This document shows positions 22,832 through 34,810 of a stretch of 64,000 nt of DNA, in pieces; position 1 is the stretch's first letter; every line of letters begins with the position of its first letter. This DNA comes from Salvia splendens. Lineage: Eukaryota > Streptophyta > Magnoliopsida > Lamiales > Lamiaceae. The stretch covers positions 20,791,902 through 20,855,901 of the forward strand of contig NC_056035.1 in assembly GCF_004379255.2 (NCBI RefSeq). The letters run 5' to 3'. The position numbers were made by a program, and so were the translations under genes. Under the pieces are notes generated by a model, which did no database searches, was not told the origin of the DNA, and saw only the letters and a list, made by a program, of their open reading frames with translations.

Positions 22832-23688
22832 TGTTGAATTATTGGTGGACTTCATTTGGGCCTGTATTTTATGTAGCCCATGTGTATCTTAATTGGGCCT
22901 GACCCAATTCACTCACCTTCCACTCCAGATACCGCCACGTGCCCCTCTCACTCGGATCCTTGTCTCCAGCCGTTGGATCCAGGTTTGTGTTTGTTATGAG
23001 AGTGAGACTATTGGCTTCACTTATTCTCATACTACACTTTACACTCTCTCTCTCTCTCAGACGCTCTCTTTCGCTCTCTCTTTTCTTCTTCCTTCTCAGA
23101 TGGTTCCTCGTCGGTTTCTGAGTGGTTTCTCTTGGTAGGAAGGGCTGTAGGTCTTGCTACAGTAACTGTGGAAGCAACTACTTCGGTTGCTGAGTAGTTG
23201 GTGAACTAGGGTTTTGTTCTTGAGTGTATTCTGAGAGGTTTTCGGTTCTTGAACGGTTAGATCCGGTAGTTAGGGGTTGTGTTGGCCTGGAATCGGGAGT
23301 GTGAGGTGATTCACCGGTTGATTCGGCGGTACTCCTTTGGGTCTAAGTTCTGGATAATAGGCTAGAGCCTTCGGCGGGTGCCTGAGCCTGATACTTGTTT
23401 CCTTCGTGTTCTTTCTGTACCTTTGATGTTCTTGTGATACTGCTTTAGATCCGAGAGGATCATCTTGTGTATTACTAACGTTCTACTTGAGTGTGCAGGT
23501 GAATGATGCTTTGACAAGGAAATGAGGCTTAGTTCTAGTTGTAATAGCTAGGCTCCTATTTCTGTATTCAAGTGTTTGTAATTCTTGAATTGTAAATCAG
23601 TCGCTTGGTTGGAGTTTGACTGAGCTCCTTGTACAAGAACAAAGAGGTCTTGGTAATTAGTGAATCCAATCTAAGTCTGATCCTTACA
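22832..23688 (+). repeat. 3' LTR of Copia 1
   Basis: 857 bp, ending CTGATCCTTACA, preceded by the purine-rich AAGGTGGAGTA. Confidence 0.95.
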
Positions 23689-23693
23689 CAAAT

Positions 23694-24505
23694 AATCACA
23701 TGCCTAATCGCTAAGACGTATTAAAGTAAAACATAGTCTGAAAATTGGATAAATAATTAGAAAAACTTATTAAATCTATTACTCTCAGATCCTAGTATTC
23801 TATAAGTTTAACTATCCATACACACATAGCCAAAAACAAATACAAAGATAATACAGAAAAAAAACATAAGACAAACTATATAAACCCCGTGGAGAGATCT
23901 CTAGAACGGTTCAATTGGGGGGCTTGAAATACATCGTGGAAAATTTGGACGGCTCCATGGCAGCGAAAAACTTACTAGCTGCCGAGAAGAGAAACGGTTA
24001 CACGAGTGAGTATTACATAGTGAAGGACCGAGAAGTGCATTGCGGGACATAGAAAAAAAATCTAGAAAAACTCTCATGGAATTGATAAATAGAGAGAGAT
24101 AGAGGAGATGGATTTATATTTGACGATGAACGTTGGATTGATAATTGATGATCAATTGTGTTTCAATGAAAATTGGACCGTTAGATTAAACGAGGTTCAT
24201 AATCTAGGCCTAGATGAAGGCCTAGAGGTTCATAGTCCGCCATACCAATTTATAGTCCTCTATGTCAGCATTTATGGTCCTACTTGTTCAGCTAGTTGTA
24301 GTGGGGCACCTTATATCCTGCCCTATCTTTTTAATATTTATTTTTAATTTTTAATTTTTGTAAATATAAAAATAGCAAAATAAATATAAAAACACTACAA
24401 ATTAAAGTCAAACCCTATATTGAATTAAAAAAAGTGACAATGATAGGAAGATAGGAAGAGTGGAAATACAAATAAGTGCACTACTAATAAGGAGGGAGAC
24501 CTAGT
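23694..24505. other. intergenic, no gene recognised
   Basis: Mostly AT-rich. A short open stretch at 23917-24051 reads GGLKYIVENLDGSMAAKN and ends at a TAG. I cannot assign it and it lacks gene context. The left boundary of the following Harbinger relic was not found. Confidence 0.4.
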
Positions 24506-25562
24506 CTAGTCCATTTCCAACTGGTGTTGGAGATCATTGATCGGCTTCTCGAGGTAACAGGCTCTACCCAGGTCCTGGCGACCCTAAGGGTGCATAAGGG
24601 TGTTGTGCGTGTCCAACAATGTCCTCTGCGCAGCGACCCTAACCAAGTCCTCATAGGCCTACCCCGCACCCGAAGCCGGGACCGGGTCTTCTGAGGTCGT
24701 CGCCTTCCCCTTCCCCTTGTTCTTGGCAGTTTTGTTTCCAATGGGACGCCTACCAATGGACATCGGTGTGTCGGAACTGTAATCCTCGTGTAGAGTCTCA
24801 TTGAGGTCCATTGCAGGTACTCCGTCGTCACTGCTCGCGTAGCCGCATGTGGCAGTGTTCTTTGCCCTCTTCGATGCAGAGGACGGGGGCGTTATCCCTC
24901 CTTGGAACTTCGACTTCTCCTTCACAAAGAGCCAGGCATTGTAGTGCTTGAAGTCATCGTGCAAAGACATGTACAACAGCAACGCTTTGTCGCATACATC
25001 ATTGAGACTCTCGCCGCTTCCCCGCTCCATCATGCACTTCGTGTACCCGGGCGAGAAGAGGTTTATCTGTTTCTTCACCTGTTCCCGGTGCTTGCGGAGT
25101 TGCTCCCTCTTGCGCTAGTACGATGCCGCCGGCTTTTTTTCGTTGTAACGTTCAGCGATGATCTCCTAGTACGAGAATTGCCTTAGTTGTTGGAGAACAC
25201 TGGGTCCTTCGATATATCAACCCAACTATTTGTCAGAAGGATGGTCTCCTTGATGTTGTAGTTAGTCCTCCCTGGGGCATATTCTTGGTTGACCTCTGCA
25301 AACGGCAACTTCCTGGCTCTCACCTTAGCTTTTTCTTTCTTGACTGGGCGGCGGGGATCGGCTCCATCTCGTCGAGCCCGTACGAATCTGTGGTGAAATC
25401 ATGACCGTACTGGATTTTAGGATCCCAAATGGACTCCATGGAACCCGGCGTATCAAATGGCCGGTAATCGTCAGGTTCTGTACCCGGCCACCGGGCACCA
25501 CCACCGCCGAACATCGGCAATCCATCTGGCCTATTCGAACTTGGGAAACCGCTGGGATTCAT
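24506..25562 (-). pseudogene. Harbinger ORF1 (Myb/SANT-like, NAM-associated C-terminus), decayed
   Basis: The likely start is the ATG at 25562 (MNPSGFPSSNRPDGLPMFGG), followed by GARWPGTEPDDYRPFDTPG, which is also found at 63750 in the Harbinger element at the right edge. The SANT-like middle survives in pieces in three frames (NQEYAPGRTNYNIKETILL, then IIAERYNEKKPA). The C-terminal part resembles the NAM-associated C-terminal domain of plant ORF1 proteins (SGESLNDVCDKALLLYMSL, then FKHYNAWLFVKEK). It ends near 24506 after AYEDLVRVAAQRTLLD, past a TAG at about 24659. ORF1 proteins bind DNA and assist the Harbinger transposase. Several frameshifts and stops make this copy dead. Confidence 0.82.
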
Positions 25563-25850
25563 ACTCGAATTTAGAGAGAAATTGATGGGGGAAGAGAGTG
25601 GAGTGGAAGGATAAAATGAAGTAAAAATGGTGTATATTGATAGAATAAAATAAAATAAAATAAACTGCGTTGCATCATCTGGACCTATCGTCCGTACCCC
25701 CCGCAATGGGCAGACGATAGGCCGGAAGATGGGTCGTCCGCCTCTTCATCTGCGCCTGATGATTTATACATCGTTCGCCCACCTACAGTGGCGGACGATG
25801 GAGCGGAGGATGCATCGGGTGAGCTATCCTCCGCACCATTGTGGATGCTC
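24506..25850 (-). mobile_element. PIF/Harbinger element relic with ORF1 only
   Basis: The right terminus, read on the minus strand, is GAGCATCCACAATGGTGCGG and is followed by a TTA target site (25851-25853). This matches the termini of the Harbinger elements at 41670, 52550 and 63374. Inside lies a decayed ORF1. No left terminus and no transposase are visible, so the element is truncated or internally deleted. Confidence 0.75.
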
Positions 25851-25853
25851 TTA

Positions 25854-26178
25854 ATTCAAATGTTTAGTTGATTTTGTTTAATCGAAAAACCCATGTTACA
25901 TTAAGCTCTTGCCTTAAAAATTAAGGAGGAATGACCAACACATGATTTATTTGTAGGAAGTTCAATTGAGCCCACCCGCTCAGGTTTGACAAATCCGTTC
26001 GGGCTGTCAAACTATTTAAGAATGGTGTATTCGGGTTGAAAAAACTTTTAATTATAAATTTTCAATTTTAACCTTAATTCTTCAGGTCTAAACTAATCCA
26101 AGAGTTCAGGACAACGACACAATGAATACAACTTTCAAATAATGAATCAAATATATTTTTATGTATATTTAAAAATTA
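25854..26178. other. intergenic
   Basis: No gene. The stretch 25978-26050 contains GGTT/CGGGTT-like words that recur at 26750-26960, possibly the two halves of one older non-autonomous element split by the MITE at 26179. Confidence 0.35.
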
Positions 26179-26648
26179 CTCCATTCGTCCCTGAAAGTTT
26201 GTTACCTATTTTCATTTAGGTCCATCCCACAAAGTTTGTCATATGTCTCATATTTCACTTGTATCTTTTTTTTGCAGTGGACCCCACATTACAGTAACTC
26301 ATTACTACTCACAATCTATTATAAAACTAATATTCCATTCGTCTCAACTAAGTTGAGTCAAGACTTTTGGGCACGGAGATCAAGAAATTGTATTGAAAAG
26401 TAGGAAAGATAAAGAAAGAGTCAAGTATATGATGTGATAAAGTAAGAGTGATGATATGTTTTGTTTTTAGTCAAAAAAGGAAATGATACAACTTAGTTGG
26501 AACATCCCAAAAAGAAATACGATTCAACTTAATTGGAAAAAGATAAAAGTAGGATTCACATTCCATTAATTTTTCCAACCTAATTTCCATTACATTTCTT
26601 AAAACTTGTGTCAAGTTAAAAGGTGATAACTTTTATTGGACGGGGGAA
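26179..26648. mobile_element. Stowaway-type MITE, probably with a second MITE nested inside
   Basis: The outer ends CTCCATTCGTCCCTGAAAG and, reverse complemented, TTCCCCCGTCCAATAAAAG are flanked by TA. An inner pair, CATTCGTCTCAACTAAGTTG near 26336 and its inverse near 26480-26545 (CAACTTAGTTGG, CAACTTAATTGG), looks like an independent insertion. Confidence 0.65.
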
Positions 26649-26650
26649 TA

Positions 26651-28442
26651 ATATTTTACTAACCGTTTAAATTTTGAAAAAGTAATGAAAATTGAAAATT
26701 ATATAATGAGAATTAACTATTACGGTCTCATTCTACTGGACTCGGGTTAATTTCGGGAAATCCTATTAAATTAAGCGATTCAGATTTGCGTCATTCGGGT
26801 TATGATTTTTTTCGGATTTTATATTTTTAACTCTGTGTTTATAAAATTATTTGCTGTCACTCGGGTTATGTTTTTTTTTGGACTTTATGTTTTTAACTCT
26901 ATGTTTATAAAATTATTGTACTATTTAGGTCAATCTGAATTTCAACTCGCATCCCTATTTATTTATACAAACTAGATTTTTAAAGCGGTGGATTGACCTT
27001 TGTGCCCATCACCGGCTAAGTAGTCTCTACATAATATACAAATATAAGCATTAAATATCTCCATAATTTTTGTATTGTTTCAGTTAAATGAAAATTTCAA
27101 GCAGTTGGAATTTATCTGAAGCCGGAATATTGGGTGGGCCATTAGGTTAATGACATGCAGCAATGACAGGCACGCCTTGGGAATTTTTCCAACTTTATAA
27201 CAAATGTAAATGCTCTAAAATGACAATTCAAAAAAGCTCGAAGCCTTTAACTGAGCCATAAAATTGACACCAAATAACCGTGAATTATTTCTCAATTTTC
27301 CAGAAATGTGCAGGAATATTCTTCATTTCACTATGTACTTTGCACATCACTCTTTCGAATTGTTTTGTCCATTACACATCAATTTCAAACTGTCCAATTT
27401 ATAATTTGTGTTGGTATCTTACTATTTCATATTTGAAACTTTTACAATTATAGATTAGAAAAATAAAATAAAGTAAAATAATATATGAGTTTTAGAGAGT
27501 TGCATTTAAGTCAACAGTTTAATAGGAACATGTAATGTCATAGCTCTTAGGGTGATGATCCTGGTTGAGCTTTTGTTTCCTTCTTCTTCTTGGGTTAGCT
27601 TAGCTCTTGTTTCGTAGATGTTGTTTCTTTGCTCTTCTTCTTGTGGTGGTTGATTTGATTTTGTTCTGATGTTGTTCTGCACTCTACCTCACCACTACTT
27701 GGTGATTTTACATTTTTAGATTATCAAAAAAAATGTCATGTATGTTGCAAATCATACTTAAGAGATAGATAAATCATAGTATTAGAAGAACCTAATGTGA
27801 AAATGTTATACTATGTTTTATTTTGATCTTCTAGTTCAAACGCGTTTTATTTAAGACGTAAGATAATAGTCGGAAATAAGCAATAAAAATGACATAGTCA
27901 TTATCCATGTTGACTAGTCTTGGTCATTTTTCTCCATAGTTTTGGTGTTTTTAGTCAAGTCTTCCCAAAATCCCCTTTCTAAAGAGGCAATTGAGTCTTC
28001 GACTAATTGAAAAGTCAATGAGTATTATTCTGAATTTTTTATTTTGTTTTTTCATTTGGGTGCGTGAAAAGTGCGATTATGGTGCAGCAAACATCATGTG
28101 ACTAAGTTTAAATTAATGAATGTTCAGCGTTGATTAGGCATCATGCTCAATAATATATTATCTCTAAGATATATTCAGATGTAAAGATATAAACGTATTT
28201 TAAATGGACAAATTGTAATTATCATTAAAATTGCTGAAGAAAATTCCATTCAGTGGACACGAGTTTAAAAATACTAAATAATGTTGGCAATATGAATATA
28301 GTATAATATCAACTCGGCCACAAATGCTTCTAGAAAGTTTGTAGGGTGACAATGAACATAGACCGGTCAAAGTGGGCAATGGTTGACGCTAGACTTTTCA
28401 AGTTTGAAATCTCCACAAACTATGTTAATAACTTAATAATAT
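26651..28442. other. intergenic, old repeats only
   Basis: Around 26800-26935 a unit of about 67 bp containing CTCGGGTTATG and TTTTTAACTCT.TGTTTATAAA is repeated twice. The string CAACTCGCATCCCTA at 26944-26958 resembles the TAGGGATG terminus of hAT-type MITEs, inverted. No gene is recognised in the remainder. Confidence 0.45.
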
Positions 28443-28667
28443 CACGCCGTCCTATAATAAGAATTTGATTTTATTATTTTAATTCATTTTAGCTTATATT
28501 CCACTGCCTCATTTCAGTAACATTTTTTATTATAAAATTAATAATATATAAAAGTGGAATTTATATTTCATTCATTTTTTTCATTATATCACTAATTTTT
28601 TCTTTATATTTTTTAAAACTTATGTCAAATCAACTTTAAATTCTCATTCCAAGACTGAGGAAGCAAT
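28443..28667. mobile_element. probable Stowaway-type MITE
   Basis: The left part CGCCGTCCTATAATAAGAAT and the inverse of the right part (CTTCCTCAGTCTTGGAATGA, then GAATTTAAAG) are imperfect inverted repeats around a non-coding AT-rich core. Boundaries are approximate. Confidence 0.5.
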
Positions 28668-28900
28668 ATTCATCGTTTACTTATTTTGTTCAGATAATTC
28701 ACTGTTAGAAGATAAACTAAATTTAAGAGAACTGAAAAATATAGTAGTAATATTTATAATTACACAATACTATATAAACACAGAAGACGTTTTGGAAGGA
28801 ATCCCAAAGTCAAATCAAGTCCTCAACTGAAAGACGCACTCAGCCAAATATTGGATGGTTAGAAATAATTGGTAAATGGTATTGACATACAATTAAATAG

Positions 28901-29751
28901 TGTAGAAATCATGGTATTAAATATGCCCGGTCAATGGATTTTGACCAAATAATAAATGTGACGAGACATTTAATTTTGTGAAATTAAATGACATAGCGTC
29001 GATCTACATTTTACGTAGATAAATGTAGTATATTCACTTTCTCAAATCCGATTTCCGGTGAGTGAGAAATAGTGGATTAAAGTTGGGCATAATTAGCTTT
29101 TAATTAAAGCTTGGAGTTGGAGCTTAGGGAATAATTAACTAGTGTTAATTATCCCACATTGGAGGATTAACACATCTTTTAATGTGTATAAATTAAGTGA
29201 CTTTATGTTACTTAAGAATTATAGTGGACCAAGATGGGTGAAAGAGCCCACACGCGCGCACAAGCGCGCGCCGCCGCCGCCCGCCCGAGCCCGAGCCCGT
29301 GCTCACGGCCGCGGGCCCGGGCCCGGGCCCGATCTCGATCTCGGACTCGGACTCGGACTTGGACTTGGGGCTTGGCCCAAACTATTCTTTTTGGACCACC
29401 GCCGAGTCAGCACACACAATTCCAAGCATTCTCTGCATCATAAGCTCTCTCCCTCTCTGCATTGTCTTTCTGTCGAAGCTCTGTCCTCTCCTCCATCCAG
29501 TTCGCCGGAGCTCTACTGATTGCGGTGCTGCATCAAAAGAGACGTAGTCGTTTTACATTTGGGGACGAAACGCCAAACCGAAGAGCACTACCGGGGCGTA
29601 TCTCGTCTTGCGGGAAGAGGCCTCCTCGACTCGGCTAAACATTCACGGTTTATTTGTTTCATTGTAATTCAGTTCAGTTTCGTTTCTTGTATTCCTTCTT
29701 TTGGGTTGTATTACGCCCGGCTTTTATCTCTTGTAATCAGTAGAACCAACA
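28901..29751 (+). repeat. 5' LTR of Copia 2, deleted form
   Basis: 851 bp. A GC-rich array of degenerate hexamers (GAGCCC, GGGCCC, GATCTC, GGACTC) occupies 29285-29385. Relative to the 3' LTR it lacks 208 bp at the junction near 29412, and a short segment after 29220 is unrelated. A weak TATA-like GTATAAATT remains near 29185. Confidence 0.92.
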
Positions 29752-29839
29752 ATCGCAAGACGAGATAACTTGCTTTTGAAGGGTTTTTGACATCTAAACT
29801 GAACTTAAAATTTCGAAACTTAATACACCTTTGCTGGAG

Positions 29840-31729
29840 ATGTCGACGGAATCCAACACCACCGCTGCCGCCACCACCGCCGCCATTCCTTCAACCATGG
29901 CGACCACTGGACTTGTCAACACGTCGTCGATTCCGACGATGATGCCCACTCCCGGGCGCTATCCTTCTTCCTCAACAACCCCTTGGGAGTTCGTTAACCC
30001 CCTTGGGCTCACTGGTGGATCCACTTCGAGTGGGTCGGTTGGTTCCACTTTGAGTGGTTCCTTCGGGTCCTTTAATGGATCGAGTGTTGGGGCTTTCGGG
30101 CCTCACACGAATGCTGGGGCCTTCGGGTCTCATGCGAGTGCTAGTCCCTTCGGGGATAGTACGTTCATGGCGGGCTCTATGCCTAACGTGAATGGTGGGG
30201 GCTCTATGCCTAACCACGTTGTTGGCTCCTTCGGGGGCAACGGAATTGGTTCCTTCCAAGGACCAACTGCGGCACCTTTGGCACCAAGAATGATGCCACC
30301 GGCCGAGAAACCACCCAAGTTTGGAGGATCAGACTTCAAGAGGTGGTACCAAAAGATGTTGTTCTACTTGACAACATTGGGCGTCGCCAACTTCCTCACG
30401 AAGAACGAGCCGCCCGCGCCAAGCGACCAAGAGACTAGGCTCGAAGTCATGGCGGACTATGAGGCTTGGAGAAAAGGGGATTATCTATGTAAAAACTTTA
30501 TTTTAAGTGCATTAGATGATAGCCTCTATAATGTATACTCCAATGTAACCACATCTAAACAAATGTGGGAAAGCCTAGAGAAGAAATATAGCATAGACAA
30601 TGCTGCAGGGACTGAACAGGTTGTAGCATCCAAGTTTATGGACTACAAGATGGTCGACTCTCGACCCATCATGGAGCAAGTCCAAGAGCTCCAAATGATC
30701 ATCCACTCCTTAGTGGCTGAAGGGATGACCTTGCCCGATAAGTTCCTAAGGTGCACGATCATTGACAAGCTCCCTCCAAGTTGGAAGGACTTCAAGAGTT
30801 ATCTCAAGCACAAGCGAAAGCAGATGACCCTTGAAGACTTGATCGTGAAGTTGCGCATTGAGGCCGACGTGCGCAAAAGTGATCAAAAGGCTAAGGGCTT
30901 CACCCCAAATGAAGCCAAAGCCAACCTGTTGGAGCGGGGCGGTCCCTCCAACAAACGCCCTCGCCCAAACCGTCCAAACGACAAAGGGAAGGGAAAGCAG
31001 CCTTCAAAGAAGTTTGAAGGCGACTGCTACAAATGTGGTAAACCGGGCCACTTTGCCAAAGACTGCCGCAGCAAGAAGAAGAAGCCGGCAGCCCACGTCG
31101 TTGAGAAGGAGTTCAAGGACTGGGATGAGAACGACCTCATTGCAGTGGTCACTGAAGAGGTTAACCTTGTTGATAACAAGGGAGGCTGGTACATCGACAC
31201 CGGCGCTACTGCTCATGTTTGCTCCGACAGGAGCAAGTTTGCCTCCTACACGGCTGTTGAAGGAAGAAAAATCAACATGGGGAATCAAGCATCGTCTGAA
31301 ATCCTCGGCGTTGGCAACGTGATTCTCATGATGACGTCTGGCGTCACAATCACTTTGAAGGATGTGCTGCATGTCCCGGACATCCGCAAGAACCTAGTGT
31401 CAGGATCAATACTAGTTAATAAGGGGTTTAAACTTGTATTTGAGTCTGATAGGTTTGTCTTGTATAAGTTTGGAAAATCCCTCGGAAAAGGTTATGTAAC
31501 CGATGGGCTTTTCAAGCTTAGTGTAGCAACTCGCAGTGTTGCAAAGCCATTGGCTAATAATAATAAAGCATCTACTTCCTCTTATTTGACCGAGTCTTCA
31601 AATTTTTGGCATTGTAGATTGGGACATGTAAATTCAAAAGCCATTAAAAGATTAGTAAATTTAGACTTACTAAAGCTAATGAATTGGATATCCAAGATAA
31701 ATGTGAAATTTGTCTTGAAGCAAAAATGA
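29840..31729 (+). CDS. Copia 2 gag-protease ORF
   Basis: The start is the ATG at 29840 ([15 protein letters not shown]). A low-complexity Gly/Ser-rich N-terminus of about 130 residues precedes the retrotransposon gag domain ([16 protein letters not shown] to [13 protein letters not shown]). Then come a zinc knuckle [14 protein letters not shown], the aspartic protease site [12 protein letters not shown] and the pre-integrase zinc site [11 protein letters not shown]. The frame stops at 31729, while integrase continues in the -1 frame. Gag packages the RNA and the protease cleaves the polyprotein. The break is either a one-base lesion or a frameshift signal; an in-frame A AAT TTA heptamer lies at 31657-31663. 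Confidence 0.9.
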   Translation: MSTESNTTAAATTAAIPSTMATTGLVNTSSIPTMMPTPGRYPSSSTTPWEFVNPLGLTGGSTSSGSVGSTLSGSFGSFNGSSVGAFGPHTNAGAFGSHASASPFGDSTFMAGSMPNVNGGGSMPNHVVGSFGGNGIGSFQGPTAAPLAPRMMPPAEKPPKFGGSDFKRWYQKMLFYLTTLGVANFLTKNEPPAPSDQETRLEVMADYEAWRKGDYLCKNFILSALDDSLYNVYSNVTTSKQMWESLEKKYSIDNAAGTEQVVASKFMDYKMVDSRPIMEQVQELQMIIHSLVAEGMTLPDKFLRCTIIDKLPPSWKDFKSYLKHKRKQMTLEDLIVKLRIEADVRKSDQKAKGFTPNEAKANLLERGGPSNKRPRPNRPNDKGKGKQPSKKFEGDCYKCGKPGHFAKDCRSKKKKPAAHVVEKEFKDWDENDLIAVVTEEVNLVDNKGGWYIDTGATAHVCSDRSKFASYTAVEGRKINMGNQASSEILGVGNVILMMTSGVTITLKDVLHVPDIRKNLVSGSILVNKGFKLVFESDRFVLYKFGKSLGKGYVTDGLFKLSVATRSVAKPLANNNKASTSSYLTESSNFWHCRLGHVNSKAIKRLVNLDLLKLMNWISKINVKFVLKQK

Positions 31730-34245
31730 CTAAGTTGCCGTTTCACTCGGTTGAACGAAGCACAAAACCCCTTGAATTAATTCACACGGATATATGTGAT
31801 TTAAAGATGGTGCAAACAAGAGGTGGTAAAAAGTACTTTATCACTTTCATAGATGATTGCACAAGGTATTGCTACATTTATCTTTTAAGAAGTAAAGATG
31901 AAGCAATAGAAGCGTTCAAAAATTATAAGAACGAGGTTGAGAATCAACTTGGTTGTAAAATCAAAATGATTCGAAGCGATAGAGGAGGCGAATATGTAGC
32001 CCCGTTTGAGGAGTTATGCAACGCAAGTGGTATAATTCATCAAACAACTGCTCCATATTCACCACAATCTAATGGTGTTGCAGAACGCAAAAATCGAACT
32101 CTAAAAGAGATGATGAATGCACTGCTTCTAACTTCAGGATTACCACATAACATGTGGGGGGAAGCTGTTTTGACAGCCAACTATTTCTTGAATAAGATCC
32201 CTCTCAAAGGAAAAGATGTCACTCCTTATGAGTTGTGGAATGGAAGGAAGCCATCCTACAAATACCTCAAAGTGTGGGGGTGTTTGGCAAAGATGATGGT
32301 TCCTCCGCCCAAAGAAGTTACAATCGGACCTAAGACGGTTGATTGCATCTTCATTGGGTATGCACTTAACAGTAGTGCATATCGATTTGTTGTTCACAAG
32401 TCTGAAATATCGACTATCACAGTAGGAACAACAATTGAGTCGAGGAATGCTGTATTTCTCGAAAATACATTTCCTTGCAAAGACAAGGAAAAAGTCTCAA
32501 CCAATTCTGAGACAAGAATTGAAGAAGCCACTAGTTCTAAACAAGTGGAAGAAGAAGCCACTAGTTCTAAATCAGCAGATGCGGAACCTGAATCGTGCAA
32601 GCGTGCAAGGCCCGATCCAAAAGATACAGTACTAAGACGTGGTAATAGAGTCAGAACACCAAAAACTTTTGGTCCTGACTACATTGCTTTCATGTTGGAT
32701 GAAGAACCAACATCGATAAAAGTAGCCTTTGCTGGCCCAGACGGGCTGCATTGGAGAGAAGCTGTTCAAAGCGAAATTGATTCAATTTTGCTAAACCACA
32801 CATGGGTGTTGGTTGATTTGCCCGAAGGTGCTAAACCTTTAGGATGCAAATGGGTTCTTAAAAGAAAGTTTAAGGCCGATGGAACAGTTGATAAGTATAA
32901 AGCCCGATTAGTAGTAAAGGGTTTTAAACAAAAGGAAGGACATGACTTCTTCGATACCTATTCACCTGTAACAAGGATTACATCTATACGAGTGCTTCTC
33001 GCTATTGCTGCATTGCACAATCTTGAGATTCATCAAATGGATGTAAAGACCGCGTTTCTAAATGGTGAACTAGAAGATGAAATCTATATGGAACAACCCG
33101 AAGGGTTTGTAGTACCTGGACAAGAGAAAAAGGTATGCAAGCTCGTAAAGTCCCTATATGGATTGAAACAAGCGCCATTGCAATGGCACTTGAAGTTTGA
33201 TAATGTGATGTTATCAAATGGGTTTAAAATCAACGAGTGCGACAAATGTGTCTACATCAAGAGCACTAATAACGGTCATGTTATAGTGTGTCTCTACGTT
33301 GATGATATGTTAATCTTGGGTAGCAACACTCAAGTAATTAACGATACAAAGGCCATGTTAAAGAGAAACTTTGACATGAAAGACATGGGTCTAGCCGATG
33401 TAATTCTTGGAATGAAGATTCTAAGAACGAATGATGGAATCATCTTAACACAATCACATTATGTTGAGAAGATATTGAATAAATTCAAAGCCTATGATGG
33501 CGCGCCGGTTAAGACTCCAATTGAACTCGACGTTCACTTGAGCAAAAACAAAGGCGAGCCCGTTGCACAAGAAGAGTATGCACGGGTCATCGGGTGCATT
33601 ATGTACTTGACTAATTGCACTCGACCTGACATTGCTTGTGCCGTGAACAAGTTGAGTCGTTACACGAGCAATCCAAGCAAAGAGCATTGGAGAGCTCTTG
33701 TGAGGGTTTTGAGATATTTAAAACACACTCAAAATCTTGGGCTACACTTCTCGAGATACCCCCCGGTACTTGAAGGGTACTGTGATACCAATTGGATATC
33801 CGATAATAGAGACTCACTTTCAACAAGTGGATATGTCTTTACTATTGGGGGTGGTGCTGTATCGTGGAAATCCACAAAACAGACCTGTATAGCCCGATCA
33901 ACAATGGAATCGGAGTTCATTGCCTTGGATAAGGCTGGTGAGGAAGCCGAGTGGCTTAAGAACTTCCTTGAAGACATTCCATGTTGGTCTAAGCCAGTGC
34001 CACCAGTGTTGAACCACTGCGATAGCCAAGCAGCTATTGGAAGGGCAAACAATGGCTTCTATAACGGTAAGTCTCGACATATACGTCGACGACATAACAC
34101 CGTGAGACATTTGATCACAACAGGGGTGATTACAATTGACTATGTGAAGTCAATAGATAATCTAGCGGATCCGCTAACCAAAGGGTTAAACCGTGATCAA
34201 ATAAATAAGTTGCTAGAGGGAATGGGTTTGAAATCCACAAACTAA
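31648..34245 (+). CDS. Copia 2 integrase-reverse transcriptase-RNase H ORF
   Basis: The frame is open from 31648; its first ATG is at 31684. Integrase motifs are ELIHTDICD (D), RSDRGGEY (D) and [14 protein letters not shown] (E). Reverse transcriptase has [20 protein letters not shown] and the YVDDMLILG active site near 33295. RNase H has [19 protein letters not shown] and TMESEFIAL. The frame is unbroken for about 850 codons and ends GLKSTN at 34245. With gag-protease upstream in the other frame, this copy may be only one base from a full polyprotein. The enzymes would reverse-transcribe and integrate the element. Confidence 0.92.
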   Translation, partial: KISKFRLTKANELDIQDKCEICLEAKMTKLPFHSVERSTKPLELIHTDICDLKMVQTRGGKKYFITFIDDCTRYCYIYLLRSKDEAIEAFKNYKNEVENQLGCKIKMIRSDRGGEYVAPFEELCNASGIIHQTTAPYSPQSNGVAERKNRTLKEMMNALLLTSGLPHNMWGEAVLTANYFLNKIPLKGKDVTPYELWNGRKPSYKYLKVWGCLAKMMVPPPKEVTIGPKTVDCIFIGYALNSSAYRFVVHKSEISTITVGTTIESRNAVFLENTFPCKDKEKVSTNSETRIEEATSSKQVEEEATSSKSADAEPESCKRARPDPKDTVLRRGNRVRTPKTFGPDYIAFMLDEEPTSIKVAFAGPDGLHWREAVQSEIDSILLNHTWVLVDLPEGAKPLGCKWVLKRKFKADGTVDKYKARLVVKGFKQKEGHDFFDTYSPVTRITSIRVLLAIAALHNLEIHQMDVKTAFLNGELEDEIYMEQPEGFVVPGQEKKVCKLVKSLYGLKQAPLQWHLKFDNVMLSNGFKINECDKCVYIKSTNNGHVIVCLYVDDMLILGSNTQVINDTKAMLKRNFDMKDMGLADVILGMKILRTNDGIILTQSHYVEKILNKFKAYDGAPVKTPIELDVHLSKNKGEPVAQEEYARVIGCIMYLTNCTRPDIACAVNKLSRYTSNPSKEHWRALVRVLRYLKHTQNLGLHFSRYPPVLEGYCDTNWISDNRDSLSTSGYVFTIGGGAVSWKSTKQTCIARSTMESEFIALDKAGEEAEWLKNFLEDIPCWSKPVPPVLNHCDSQAAIGRANNGFYNGKSRHIRRRHNTVRHLITTGVITIDYVKSIDNLADPLTKGLNRDQINKLLEGMGLKSTN

Positions 34246-34810
34246 AGAATTATCATAGTGGTAACCCAACCATGATGACTGGAGATCCCAAGAACTTGGT
34301 TCCAAGGGACAACTAAGCTATAAGAGTTCATGAGAAACACTCAACTATATCTATTCCCTATAGAGCAATAGAGTGTTGGAGAGCTTGCCTAGTGGTAAAG
34401 GCTAACTCTATGAGTTTTAATGGTTCTTAAGGATCTCAAAGAGATGGAATTCTCAAAGAGACCAAGTATGGCAAGGTACTTGACTAAGAATCACCTATGT
34501 AAGTGCGAAGTGTGGTCGCTTCATAAAAAAACGCACTTATGAATCCAAAGTGGTGTCCAAGACCGCAATGGACACAAAACGTGAGAACGGATGAGGTTGA
34601 GGTGTTTAAGCGTTAACACCATTGTCTCGGTGCACGCCGTGGGGGATTAGTTCAAAGCATCGCGCTACTAAGCCGCATGTGTATCCGATGGTGTCGACTA
34701 TGGAGGGTTCAAAGTCAACAACTACCTATCCTTATGCTTATATACCTCTCGAGGGTTGAGCTTGTGTCTGCATGCATATGCATTCGGCTATTTCCACTCA
34801 TGTGGGGGAT

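Larger units (their letters stand above)
17042..23688 (+). mobile_element. Copia LTR retrotransposon 1, complete but coding-defective
   Basis: A 6647-bp element with two 857-bp LTRs and a perfect 5-bp duplication CAAAT (17037-17041 and 23689-23693). A tRNA-Met primer-binding site follows the 5' LTR by one base. The domain order is gag, protease, integrase, reverse transcriptase, RNase H, which is Copia. Comparing the LTRs by eye I count about 12 differences, about 1.4 per cent, so the insertion is young. The gag and tRNA usage recall the Tork/Tnt1 group, an inference. Confidence 0.95.

Noticed and set aside
24108..24347. 79-aa plus-strand frame
   Set aside because: No recognisable domain, no splice or promoter context, AT-rich surroundings.
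29142..29547. Overlapping Arg/Ala/Pro-rich frames in the Copia 2 LTR (and at 35107-35455)
   Set aside because: They are translations of the GC-rich hexamer array; all frames are open because the array lacks A/T-rich stops.
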